Shown in pieces: positions 40,392-48,699 of a stretch of DNA of 64,000 nucleotides. The DNA is from Rathayibacter sp. VKM Ac-2804 (GTDB taxonomy: Bacteria; Actinomycetota; Actinomycetes; Actinomycetales; Microbacteriaceae). Made by a program: the position numbers and the translations under genes. Location of the stretch: contig NZ_CP047420.1 in assembly GCF_009866655.1 (NCBI RefSeq), forward strand, positions 620,001 to 684,000. The letters are read 5' to 3'. The notes below the pieces were generated by a model. It saw only the letters and a program-made list of their open reading frames with translations, was not told the origin of the DNA and did no database searches. Position 1 is the first letter of the stretch. Every line of letters starts with the position of its first letter.

Positions 40392-41438
40392 TCAGCGAGT
40401 CGTGCCGCGGGCGACGACCTGCGACCGGGCGAAGAGGGTGGTCGCGGGGGTGTCCACCCGGTCGATCCGCGCGACCAGCCGCTCGAGGGCCGTGCGGGCG
40501 ATCCACTCGATGCGGGAGTCCATCGAGGTGAGCGGCGGGGACAGGAACGCCGACTCCTCGACGTCGTCGAAGCCGATCACCTGCACCTCGTCCGGGATGC
40601 GCAGACCGCCCTCGCGCAGCGCCGAGAGCGCGCCGGTGGCGAGGACGTCGTTGAAGCAGACCAGGCCGTCGAACGGCACCCCCGCCTCGACGAGACCGCG
40701 GGCGACCCGGAAGCCGGAGCCGATCGTCCAGTCGTAGCCGGTGACGCCCACCAGCCGCGGGTCGAGGGTCCGGCCCGCGGCGGCGAGCTCCTCGAAGACG
40801 CCGCGCAGCCGCAGCTCGGCGTTGCCCTCGCGGGCGGAGCCGATCCGCCCGGCGTCGAAGGGGGCGTGCGCGCCCACGACGGCGAGGGTCGTGCTGCCCC
40901 GCTCGAGGAGGTGGGCGGTGGCGGCGCGCGCGTCGGCGACGTCGTCGGTCGTCACGCGGTCGACCAGCTCGTAGGTGTCGCGGGTGCCCAGGCAGACCAG
41001 GGGGTACTCGACGTCGAGCGCGGAGCGGTCGAGGGTCTCGTGCTCGGACAGCGAGAGCAGCAGGCCGTCGGTGAGCTGCGAGTTGAACCGCTCGAGCAGC
41101 CGTCGCGAGCCGTCGCCGCCGTCGTCGGGGTAGGTCGTCACGGAGACGACGAGATTCATGTCGCGCGCGGTCTCGATGACCGCCTCGGCCAGCTCGGCGA
41201 GGTAGACCGCCTTCAGGGTCGGCACCGCGAGCGTCACCGCATCGGTCCGGCCCCGGGTGAGGTTGCGGGCCGCGACGTTCACCGTGTAGCCGAGCTCCTC
41301 GACCGCCGCCCGGACGCGCTCCCGGGTGCCCTCGGCCATCCGGCCCGTGCCGTTGACGGCGTTCGACGCCGTCTTGAGCGAGACGCCGGCGCGCTCGGCG
41401 ACGGACTCGAGCGTCGCCTTCCTGCGCGGTGGTGCCAT
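40392..41438 (-). CDS. LacI-family transcriptional regulator (galactan operon)
   Basis: ATG 41438 (GGAAGG upstream) is preferred over a longer in-frame start, because it puts the helix-turn-helix at the N-terminus as in the family: TLESVAERAGVSLKTASNAVNG (about 8-29), hinge helix NVAARNLTRGRTDAV. 348 residues; the rest is the periplasmic-binding-like effector domain (LVCLGTR, GSTTLAVVGAHAPFDAGR, DGLVCFNDVLATGALSAL, VQVIGFDDVEESAFLSPPLTSM). It lies 100 bp upstream of the galactanase-like gene in the same direction, with the palindrome 40319-40340 between, so local repression is the simplest reading. Confidence 0.92.
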   Translation of the reverse strand: MAPPRRKATLESVAERAGVSLKTASNAVNGTGRMAEGTRERVRAAVEELGYTVNVAARNLTRGRTDAVTLAVPTLKAVYLAELAEAVIETARDMNLVVSVTTYPDDGGDGSRRLLERFNSQLTDGLLLSLSEHETLDRSALDVEYPLVCLGTRDTYELVDRVTTDDVADARAATAHLLERGSTTLAVVGAHAPFDAGRIGSAREGNAELRLRGVFEELAAAGRTLDPRLVGVTGYDWTIGSGFRVARGLVEAGVPFDGLVCFNDVLATGALSALREGGLRIPDEVQVIGFDDVEESAFLSPPLTSMDSRIEWIARTALERLVARIDRVDTPATTLFARSQVVARGTTR

Positions 41439-41646
41439 GTCGAGCGCCTTCCGTCGTCCCGGGGTGGTCGGCCTCCCGGCCACCCCATGGATACACCACG
41501 GCTCGGCTCCGACACTGCGCGGGTGCCGATGGTCAACCCTCCCCGGTCGCCCGACCGCGATCGCGGAGCGCGGCGGATACTGGGAGCGCACCCGATAGCA
41601 GACAGATGTCGGACTGCGCGGAGCGCGGCCCGGCGAAGGAGGAATC

Positions 41647-42693
41647 GTGAAGGCACTGCGCTACACCACCGTCGGACAGGCCCCCGAGGTCGTCGAGATC
41701 GAGAAGCCCGTGCCCGGTCCGGGCGAGATCCTGCTGCGGGTGACCGCGGCCGGCGTCTGCCACTCCGACGACTACGTGATGAGCCTCCCCGAGGAGGACT
41801 ACCTCGCTCAGCACTACCCGCTGCCGCTGACCCTCGGCCACGAGGGTGCGGGCGTGATCGAGGAGTTCGGCCCCGGCGTCGAGACGGGCCTGCAGATCGG
41901 CGAGGCCGTCGCCGTCTACGGACCGTGGGGCTGCGGCCACTGCCTCAACTGCTCGCGCGGCGCGGAGAACTACTGCACCAACGCCGAGGCGGAGGGCATC
42001 CGCCCGCCCGGGCTCGGCAATCAGGGCTCGATGGCCGAGTACATGATCGTCGACGACGTCCGCCACCTGATCCCGATCGGCGACCTCGATCCGGTGAAGA
42101 ACGTCTCGCTCACCGACGCCGGCCTCACGCCGTACCACGCGATCAAGCGGAGCCTGCCGAAGCTCGGCGCGGGCACCTGCGCCGTCGTCATCGGCTCGGG
42201 CGGGCTCGGCCACGTCGGCATCCAGATCCTCAAGGCGCTCTCCGGCGCGACGGTGATCGTGCTCGACGTGAGCGAGGAGAAGCTCGAGCTGGCGAAGCAC
42301 GTCGGAGCCGACGTCACGCTGATCAGCGACGCCTCCGCCGCCGAGAAGATCCGGGAGATCACCGGTGGGCTCGGCGCGGACGCCGTGTTCGACTTCGTCG
42401 GCGCCGGCCCGACCATCGCGACCGCCACGGCGGTCGCGGCCGTCGAGTCGGACGTGACCATCGTCGGCATCGGCGGCGGGCAGGCGACCGTCGGCTTCGG
42501 CACGATCGCCTACGACGCGGCCCTGCGGATCCCCTACTGGGGTTCGCGCAGCGAGCTGATCGAGGTCTTCGAGCTCGCCAAGGCCGGCCGGATCGACGTC
42601 GAGGTGCAGCAGTACGCCCTCGACGACGCCCCCCAGGCCTACGCGGACCTGCACGACGGCACCGTCCGCGGCCGAGCGGTCATCGTCCCGTAG
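41647..42693 (+). CDS. Zinc-dependent alcohol dehydrogenase (MDR superfamily)
   Basis: 348 residues with GAAGGAGG just before the ATG. Catalytic zinc ligands Cys38 and His65 (with Glu66), structural-zinc cysteines 96, 99, 102 and 110, and the Rossmann motif GSGGLGHVG (about 182-190) followed by VIVLDVSEEKLELAK, where the Asp at the end of the second strand suggests NAD rather than NADP. The family includes propanol-preferring and aryl-alcohol dehydrogenases. Divergent from the LacI gene with a 208-bp gap; no operon partner, so the substrate is open. Confidence 0.92.
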   Translation: MKALRYTTVGQAPEVVEIEKPVPGPGEILLRVTAAGVCHSDDYVMSLPEEDYLAQHYPLPLTLGHEGAGVIEEFGPGVETGLQIGEAVAVYGPWGCGHCLNCSRGAENYCTNAEAEGIRPPGLGNQGSMAEYMIVDDVRHLIPIGDLDPVKNVSLTDAGLTPYHAIKRSLPKLGAGTCAVVIGSGGLGHVGIQILKALSGATVIVLDVSEEKLELAKHVGADVTLISDASAAEKIREITGGLGADAVFDFVGAGPTIATATAVAAVESDVTIVGIGGGQATVGFGTIAYDAALRIPYWGSRSELIEVFELAKAGRIDVEVQQYALDDAPQAYADLHDGTVRGRAVIVP

Positions 42694-42739
42694 GCCTTCC
42701 TGGTCGCCCCTTCCTGCTGATCCGGAGGGGCTCCTCTTC

Positions 42740-42778
42740 ATGCTGGTCGAGTAGCCCCGGAGGGGCGTATCGAGACCC
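42740..42778. repeat. REP-like element
   Basis: ATGCTGGTCGAGTAGCCCCG with centre CCCCGGAGGGG and end TATCGAGACCC. Located 46 nt after the dehydrogenase stop and directly before the -10 of the next gene. Confidence 0.85.
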
Positions 42779-42785
42779 ACCCGTC

Positions 42786-42791
42786 TAGCCT
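42786..42791 (+). promoter_or_regulatory. -10 box for a probably leaderless start at 42798
   Basis: TAGCCT ends 6 nt before the ATG at 42798. In actinobacteria a TAnnnT box at this spacing places transcription start on the A of ATG. GAGG directly abutting the ATG is too close to act as a ribosome site. Confidence 0.5.
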
Positions 42792-42797
42792 TCGAGG

Positions 42798-44102
42798 ATG
42801 CGCTCCCGGCTCCTGCACGCCCGCGAATCGTTCTGGTTCCTGCCCACGCTGTTCGGCGTCCTCGCGATCGTGCTGGCCTTCGGGCTGATCGAGATCGACC
42901 GCCTGCTGATCCGCGCCGGGATCCAGGACCTCCCGCTCGTCGAGGACCTCTCCGCCACCGGCGGCCGGGCGATCCTCTCCGCGATCGGCGGCACGATGCT
43001 CGGGGTCGCCGCGACCTCGTTCTCGATCACGATCTCGGTCCTCGCGACCACGTCCTCCGCCTACGGGCCGCGGCTGGTCCGCAACTTCATGGCCGACCGC
43101 GGCAACCAGGTCGTCCTCGCGGTCCTCACCTCGACGTTCCTCTACTCGCTGATCGTGCTGCGCTCGGTGCACACCGAGGAGGACGCGACCCTCGCCTTCG
43201 TGCCGGTCGTCGCGGTCGGCTTCGCGGTGGTGCTGGCCGTCGGCGACGTCGCCGTGCTCGTCTACTTCATCCACCACATCGCGCTGTCGGTGCAGGTGAC
43301 CACGCTGCAGAAGCGCGTGCTCGGCGAGCTCGAGGACGTCATCGCGGAGCTCTCGGGCGACGAGGACGAGCCGGACCGCCGCGAGGAGCCGTTCCCCGCC
43401 GGCGGCGTCGTGCTGACGGCGCCCCGCGCGGGCTACGTGGAGCAGCTGGAGCTGGAGCGCCTGATCGCGCTCGGCACCCGCCACGACGCGGTGCTGCGGG
43501 TGCTCGCCCAGCCCGGCGACCACGTGCTCGCCGGCGACCCGGTGCTCGAGGTCGTCGGAGGGGGCGACGGCTCGGGAGACCTGGCGGAGGCGGCGCTCGC
43601 CGCGGTCGTGATCGCCGACGCGCGCACTCCGCACCAGGACCTCCGCTACGCCGTGCAGCAGGTCGTCGAGATCGGCGTCCGCGGCCTCGCGACCGGCACG
43701 AACGACCCGTACACCGCGGTCAGCGCGCTCGACGCCCTGACCGGCGCGCTGGTCGAGCTGTGCGGCGGCGACGGCGCGCGCACCCGCTTCCGCGACGCCG
43801 ACGGCGTCGCCCGCCTGTTCTGCACCTGGCCGACGGCGGGCGACCTCCTCGCCGAGGTCTACCTCGCCCTGCGCGCCTACGCGCTGGATCAGCCGCTCGT
43901 CGTCCGCGCCGGCCTCCGCCTGGCGCAGCGCCTCGAGCCGGTCGCCCGCGGTGCATCCCGAGCCGAGCTGCACCGCCAGATCGAGGCGTTCGCGGCGGCC
44001 TACGACGCCGCCGACCGCGACGCGCTCGAGGCCCCCGTGGTGCGCCGCGACCTGGCGGAGCTGCTCGCGCGCCTGTCCGCCGCGGATCGCGCGCGCGACT
44101 GA
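42798..44102 (+). CDS. DUF2254 membrane protein
   Basis: 434 residues. Four N-terminal transmembrane segments: FWFLPTLFGVLAIVLAFGL, a short one around SAIGGTMLGVAATSFSITISVLA, VVLAVLTSTFLYSLIVL, and VVAVGFAVVLAVGDVAVLVYFIHHIA. The VAATSFSITISVLATTSSAYGPRLVRNF stretch is the DUF2254 signature. The C-terminal about 270 residues form a soluble domain with DPYTAVSALDALTGAL and a DHVLAGDPVLEV part recalling ion-channel cytoplasmic domains. Function is unknown. Monocistronic, with a REP-like copy upstream and a REP pair downstream. Confidence 0.88.
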   Translation: MRSRLLHARESFWFLPTLFGVLAIVLAFGLIEIDRLLIRAGIQDLPLVEDLSATGGRAILSAIGGTMLGVAATSFSITISVLATTSSAYGPRLVRNFMADRGNQVVLAVLTSTFLYSLIVLRSVHTEEDATLAFVPVVAVGFAVVLAVGDVAVLVYFIHHIALSVQVTTLQKRVLGELEDVIAELSGDEDEPDRREEPFPAGGVVLTAPRAGYVEQLELERLIALGTRHDAVLRVLAQPGDHVLAGDPVLEVVGGGDGSGDLAEAALAAVVIADARTPHQDLRYAVQQVVEIGVRGLATGTNDPYTAVSALDALTGALVELCGGDGARTRFRDADGVARLFCTWPTAGDLLAEVYLALRAYALDQPLVVRAGLRLAQRLEPVARGASRAELHRQIEAFAAAYDAADRDALEAPVVRRDLAELLARLSAADRARD

Positions 44103-44115
44103 GGAACACCTGCTG

Positions 44116-44195
44116 ACTCGATCAGCATGAATCGATTCGCAGCGACGGCTGCAGTCATGCTGGTCGAGTAGCCCCGCAGGGGCGTATCGAGACCC
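44116..44195. repeat. REP-like element with partial inverted partner
   Basis: A truncated inverted end ACTCGATCAGCAT (44116-44128) is followed by a full direct copy, ATGCTGGTCGAGTAGCCCCG to GAGACCC (44157-44195). The pair sits between the convergent DUF2254 and LacI genes and fills the gap. Confidence 0.8.
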
Positions 44196-44199
44196 GCCG

Positions 44200-45228
44200 T
44201 CAGCGCAGCGGCGCCGTCGACGATCGCAGCACGAGGCGCGCCTGCACGGCCGTGCGCTCCTGGCGCTCGCCGGTGCGGATCCGCGCGGCCAGCATCTGCA
44301 GGGCCTTCTCGCCCAGCAGCTGGTGGTCGAGGTGCATCGTCGTCAGCGGTGGCGAGTAGTAGGCGGACTCGGGCATGTCGTCGACGCCGACGATCGAGTA
44401 GTCGTCGGGTGCCGTGCGACCGCGCTCGGCCATCGCGCGGAGGAAGCCGAGCGCGATCTGGTCGTTGGCGGCCGACACCGCGGTGAACGACCCGGGATCG
44501 ACGGCCCTGCCCTGCTCGGCTCCGGACCGCGCGTCCCACTCCCGGCACCGCAGCACCTCCAGCGGGGCGACGCCCGCCTCGGCCAGCGCCGCCCGGTAGC
44601 CGCGCTCGCGGTCGACGGCCTCGTTGCGGTCGCCGGGGCCCGCGAGGTGCAGGATCCGCCGGTGCCCGAGCTCGAGCAGGTGCCGGGTGCCGAGGAAGCC
44701 GGCACCGTAGGAGTCGGCGTAGGTGGAGTCGCCGGCCGGGCCGCCGCGCTCGGACCGCGTCACGACGGGGACGGACGCGGCGATGTACTCGACCAGCTCG
44801 TCGAGCCCGCCGTAGGGGGTGCCGACGATGATCCCGTCGACCTGGAACGAGAGCAGCTTGTCGACCGCGTGCCGCATCTCCTCGCGGGCGCCGGGGGCGT
44901 CCGGCCCGACCTCGATCAGCGCCGTGATCAGGGAGAGCCCCTCGGCGCGCGCCCCGCGGCTGACGCCCGTCAGCAGCTCGGAGTGCCCGTAGTTCAGCGG
45001 ACCCATCGCGAGGAAGCCGATCGTGTCGGTGCGCTGCACCCGGAGGTTCCGGGCGACGCGGTTGTGCCGGTAGCCGAGCTCGGCGATCGCCGCCTCGATC
45101 CGCACGCGCGTCGCCGGTGCGACGTAGCCGCCGGTGAAGAAGCGGGAGACGGTCTGCGCCGAGACCTCGGCGTGCCGGCCGACGTCGGCCATGCTCGGCC
45201 GCGCGCGGGGAGGGGTCGTGCTCGACAT
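44200..45228 (-). CDS. LacI-family transcriptional regulator
   Basis: 342 residues; AGGGAGGG precedes the ATG. N-terminal helix-turn-helix (about 13-34: MADVGRHAEVSAQTVSRFFTG), hinge RVARNLRVQRTDTIGFLA, then effector domain with VDGIIVGTPYGGLDELVEY, RRILHLAGPGDRNEAVDRERGYRAAL, SAANDQIALGFL and VGVDDMPESAYYSPPLTT. It is divergent from the importer operon at 45457; the palindrome GTTATCGATAAC in the shared 228-bp gap is the expected operator. Confidence 0.92.
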   Translation of the reverse strand: MSSTTPPRARPSMADVGRHAEVSAQTVSRFFTGGYVAPATRVRIEAAIAELGYRHNRVARNLRVQRTDTIGFLAMGPLNYGHSELLTGVSRGARAEGLSLITALIEVGPDAPGAREEMRHAVDKLLSFQVDGIIVGTPYGGLDELVEYIAASVPVVTRSERGGPAGDSTYADSYGAGFLGTRHLLELGHRRILHLAGPGDRNEAVDRERGYRAALAEAGVAPLEVLRCREWDARSGAEQGRAVDPGSFTAVSAANDQIALGFLRAMAERGRTAPDDYSIVGVDDMPESAYYSPPLTTMHLDHQLLGEKALQMLAARIRTGERQERTAVQARLVLRSSTAPLR

Positions 45229-45325
45229 CGAGGCTCCCTCCCTGGCGGCGACCCGCTCACTCTACTGAGCCGATTCCGGCCGGAATCCCGTTACCCGATC
45301 GTGACCCATCAACCGGTTGCGCGCA

Positions 45326-45354
45326 TTGTCGTCCGAATGTGTTATCGATAACGT
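45326..45354 (+). promoter_or_regulatory. Promoter and LacI operator of the second importer operon
   Basis: -35 TTGTCG (45326-45331), 17-bp spacer, -10 TAACGT (45349-45354). The perfect palindrome GTTATCGATAAC (45341-45352) overlaps the -10. A second small palindrome CAACCGGTTG (45310-45319) lies on the LacI side and may serve autoregulation. Repression by the divergent LacI protein is inferred. Confidence 0.75.
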
Positions 45355-45456
45355 ATCCCTCATCCACCGCCGCGAGAGCTCCAGTCCCGGCTCCGATCGG
45401 CGGATCCGACGTCGATGTCGCGCTGCTGCGATGTCGAGCAGCGAAAGGACGCGAAG

Positions 45457-46737
45457 ATGCGTGCTCTGACCCGATCCCGTGCTCTGACCCGATCCGTCGC
45501 CCTCGCCACGGGAGCTCTCCTCCTCGCAGGCGTGGCCGGCTGCTCCGCGAGCGGTGGCGACTCCGGCGGGAGGACCGAGATCACCTGGTTCAAGCTCACC
45601 GAGTCGGCCGAGTCGGCCAACGCGACGATCAACGGGATCGTCGACGACTTCGAGGCCGCCAATCCCGACATCACGGTCAAGGTCGAGGAGCGCTCGACCG
45701 ACGCCCACAAGGACGCGCTGCGCACCACGCTCGGCACGAGCGGCGCCCCCGACGTCTTCTTCTCCTGGGCCGGCCCCGGTCTCGGCGGCGAGTTCATCGA
45801 CGCCGGCGCGAGCCTCGACCTGAAGGAGTACTACGACGAGTACGGCTGGGCCGACCGCTTCTCCGACACCGCGATGTCGACCGTCACCCAGTACGGCGGC
45901 TACGACGGCGTGCCCTACACCCAGCGCACCGAGGCGGTCTTCTACAACAAGGACCTCTTCGAGCAGGCCGGCATCGACGCCGCGCCCGCCAGCTACGACG
46001 AGCTCGTCGAGGACGCCGGGAAGCTCAAGGACGCGGGCATCACCCCGTTCGAGTTCGGCGGCACCGTCAACTGGCACGTGATGCGCCTGCTCGACAGCCT
46101 CCTCGAGACCGAGTGCGGCGCCGACGGCTACCAGGCCCTCGTCACCGGCGAGGCGAGCTGGGCCGACGAGTCGTGCGTCACCGACACCTTCACCGAGTTC
46201 GCCACCTGGACGAAGGACTACGTCAACGACGGCTTCATCTCGATCAACAACGACGAGTCCAGCTCGCTCTTCTTCGGCGGCAAGGCGGCCATGGCGATCG
46301 AGGGCGACTGGTTCAACCAGCAGGTCCGCGACGCCGGTATGTCCGAGGACTCGGTCGGCATCTTCGCCTTCCCCACCGGCACCGACCGCATCTACGGCTT
46401 CAACGAGAACAACTACATCTCGGCGAACTCCGAGCACCCCGCCGAGGCCGCGAAGTTCCTCGACTACCTGACCTCGGCCGAGGCGCAGTCGACGTTCATC
46501 GAGACCTTCGGCAGCCGCTCGGTCAACGTCGACGTCGCCCCCGAGGACCAGAGCGCCTTCGACGCCCTCTGGAACCCGATCACCGAGGCGGCGACCGGCG
46601 TCTACATGAACAACGACCAGAACCTCTCGCAGTCGCAGACCACGGAGTACTGGCGCATCCAGAACCTCGTCGCGACCGGCGAGCTCGACCCGTCCGACGC
46701 CGGCGCCGAGTTCCAGACGTTCATCGACCAGCAGTGA
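45457..46737 (+). CDS. Sugar-binding lipoprotein of ABC importer
   Basis: ATG 45457 (GAAAGGA upstream, about 10 nt) is chosen over an upstream in-frame ATG. 426 residues; lipobox VAGC (Cys29), Gly/Ser linker, and SBP_bac_1 fold: EITWFKLTESAESANATINGIVDDFEAAN, GGYDGVPYTQRTEAVFYNKDLFEQAG, AMAIEGDWFNQQVRDAG. The first 13 residues contain a duplicated RALTRS encoded by an exact 18-bp tandem repeat (45460-45495), which lengthens the n-region of the signal peptide. First gene of the LacI-controlled operon. Substrate unknown, probably an oligosaccharide handled by the DUF5605 glycosidase. Confidence 0.92.
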   Translation: MRALTRSRALTRSVALATGALLLAGVAGCSASGGDSGGRTEITWFKLTESAESANATINGIVDDFEAANPDITVKVEERSTDAHKDALRTTLGTSGAPDVFFSWAGPGLGGEFIDAGASLDLKEYYDEYGWADRFSDTAMSTVTQYGGYDGVPYTQRTEAVFYNKDLFEQAGIDAAPASYDELVEDAGKLKDAGITPFEFGGTVNWHVMRLLDSLLETECGADGYQALVTGEASWADESCVTDTFTEFATWTKDYVNDGFISINNDESSSLFFGGKAAMAIEGDWFNQQVRDAGMSEDSVGIFAFPTGTDRIYGFNENNYISANSEHPAEAAKFLDYLTSAEAQSTFIETFGSRSVNVDVAPEDQSAFDALWNPITEAATGVYMNNDQNLSQSQTTEYWRIQNLVATGELDPSDAGAEFQTFIDQQ

Positions 46738-46743
46738 CGCCGC

Positions 46744-46774
46744 GGGCGGAGGGGGCCGCGCGTCCCCTCCGCCC
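46744..46774 (+). terminator. Intra-operon hairpin after the binding-protein gene
   Basis: GGGCGGAGGGG (46744-46754) pairs perfectly with CCCCTCCGCCC (46764-46774) over a 9-nt loop, 6 nt after the stop. Same position in the operon as the hairpin at 36075-36106 in the galactan operon. Confidence 0.7.
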
Positions 46775-46826
46775 GAGCGCCGCCGTGCCCGAGCATCCCG
46801 TGTCCGAGACGTCCGAGAGGTCCGAC

Positions 46827-47801
46827 ATGACGACATCCACCCCCGCCCGCCCGCGGCGGGCCGCCCCGGAGCCGACGCGGCCGAAGCACCCGCGCCGCCG
46901 GGCCCTCGCCCGCTTCGGCGGCACCGGCTTCCTCGCCGCACTGCCGTTCCTGGCACCGGCGCTCGCCGCCTACCTCGTCTTCGTGGTCGGCCCCTCGCTC
47001 GAGTCGGTGCGGCTCAGCTTCTTCGAGTGGTCCGGCTTCCAGGGCGCCCCGCAGGTCTTCGTCGGCCTGCAGAACTACGTCCGCATCTTCACCCAGGACC
47101 CGGTGTTCTGGACCGCGTTCTCGAACACCCTGATCTGGGTGGTGCTCTCCCTCTTCATCCCCGTCGGCCTGGGCCTCGTGATGGCGCTGGCGCTCAACCG
47201 CCCGCTGTTCGGCCGGAACGCCTTCCGCTCGCTCTTCTACATCCCGGGTGTGCTCGCTCCGATCGCCATCGCGAACATGTGGCGCTGGATGTACAACCCG
47301 AACTACGGCGTCGGCGTGAACCTCGCGCAGCTGTTCGACCTGCCCTGGCTGGCCGAGGTGCAGTGGCTCGGGGACAAGAACCTCGCGCTGTACTCGATCT
47401 TCGCGGCCTTCGTCTGGCAGATCGCGGGCACGAACATGGTGCTCTTCCTCGCCGGCCTGCAGAGCGTCTCTCCCGACCACGTCGAGGCGGCCCGGCTCGA
47501 CGGTGCGAACGCCTGGCAGGTGTTCCGCAACGTGACGATCCCGGCGCTGCGGCCGACCACGGTCATCGTCGTGGTCCTCACGATCATCAACTCGATCAAG
47601 GTGTTCGACCTGATCGTCGGCATGACCGGAGGCGGCCCCGCACAGCAGACGCAGGTGCTCGCGCTGTGGTCGTTCCAGCAGTCCTTCAACAACCACGAGT
47701 ACGGCCAGGGCAACGCGATCGCCACGGTCCTGCTCGTGATCACCCTCGTCATCGTCGTCCCGTACATGGTGTGGACGGCACGTCAGGAGAAGAACTCATG
47801 A
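46827..47801 (+). CDS. Carbohydrate ABC transporter permease (MalF type)
   Basis: ATG 46827 (GAGAGG upstream); 324 residues. A basic N-terminus of about 35 residues precedes six membrane segments from FLAALPFLAPALAAYLVFVV. EAA loop EAARLDGANAWQVFRNVTIP contacts the ATPase. The stop overlaps the next start (ATGA). As in the galactan operon no ATPase gene is present. Confidence 0.93.
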   Translation: MTTSTPARPRRAAPEPTRPKHPRRRALARFGGTGFLAALPFLAPALAAYLVFVVGPSLESVRLSFFEWSGFQGAPQVFVGLQNYVRIFTQDPVFWTAFSNTLIWVVLSLFIPVGLGLVMALALNRPLFGRNAFRSLFYIPGVLAPIAIANMWRWMYNPNYGVGVNLAQLFDLPWLAEVQWLGDKNLALYSIFAAFVWQIAGTNMVLFLAGLQSVSPDHVEAARLDGANAWQVFRNVTIPALRPTTVIVVVLTIINSIKVFDLIVGMTGGGPAQQTQVLALWSFQQSFNNHEYGQGNAIATVLLVITLVIVVPYMVWTARQEKNS

Positions 47802-48697
47802 CCGTCACGAGCATCCCGACCAGCGCGCCGGGCCTGGTCGAGCCGCCGAAGCGGCAGCGCCGTCCGGTCGGCGGGCGGGACTACATCCGCATCGCCCTGT
47901 GGATCGCGCTGGTCTTCGCCGTCCTGATCTGGGCGATCCCGCTGGTCTTCATGGTCTTCACCTCGCTGAAGAGCGAGGCGGACATCTTCAGCACCCCGGC
48001 CTTCGTGCCGCCGTGGTCGCCCGACTTCGGCAACTACGTCGAGGCACTGGACCGCGGCAACCTGCTCACCGCGGGCGGCAACAGCCTGATCATCGCGCTC
48101 TTCAAGGTGCCGATCGGTCTGTTCATCTCGGCGGCCGCCGCCTTCGCGCTGGCCCGGCTGCGGTTCCGCCGGCAGCGCCTGCTGATGGGGGTGATCGCGC
48201 TCGGCGCCATGGTGCCGATCCAGGTCGCGATCGCGCCGCTGTTCCAGGTGATCAACGGGCTCGGGCTGCTGAGCAGCAACGTGGGCATCATCCTGCCGTA
48301 CATCGCGTTCGGCCTGCCGTACCAGACCTTCATCCTCTACGGCTTCTTCCGGCAGATCCCGGAGGAGATCGACGAGAGCGCGCGCATCGACGGCGCCGGC
48401 AACTGGCGGCTGTTCCTGACGATCATCCTGCCGCTGGCCCGCCCGGCGCTCGCCGCGCTGTTCATCCTCGACTTCGTCTCGACCTGGAACGAGTACTCCA
48501 TCGCGCTCGCCCTGCTGCAGAGCCAGGACTCGTGGACGATCCCGCTCGCGCTGCAGGGCTTCCAGTCGCAGTTCACCAGCTCCTACGGGCCGCTGAACGC
48601 CTTCACCATCATGTCCGTCTTCCCCGTGCTGATCGTCTACCTGATGTTCCAGCGCTACTTCGTCGAGGGCGCCTTCGCCGGCGCCGTGAAGGCCTGA
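47798..48697 (+). CDS. Carbohydrate ABC transporter permease (MalG type)
   Basis: 299 residues, ATGA overlap with the preceding permease. Six membrane segments from IALWIALVFAVLIWAIPLVFMVF. EAA loop ESARIDGAGNWRLFLTIILP. C-terminus YFVEGAFAGAVKA typical of the subunit. Two nt separate its stop from the GTG of the glycosidase gene, so the operon is translationally coupled through to the enzyme. Confidence 0.93.
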   Translation: MTVTSIPTSAPGLVEPPKRQRRPVGGRDYIRIALWIALVFAVLIWAIPLVFMVFTSLKSEADIFSTPAFVPPWSPDFGNYVEALDRGNLLTAGGNSLIIALFKVPIGLFISAAAAFALARLRFRRQRLLMGVIALGAMVPIQVAIAPLFQVINGLGLLSSNVGIILPYIAFGLPYQTFILYGFFRQIPEEIDESARIDGAGNWRLFLTIILPLARPALAALFILDFVSTWNEYSIALALLQSQDSWTIPLALQGFQSQFTSSYGPLNAFTIMSVFPVLIVYLMFQRYFVEGAFAGAVKA

Positions 48698-48699
48698 CC

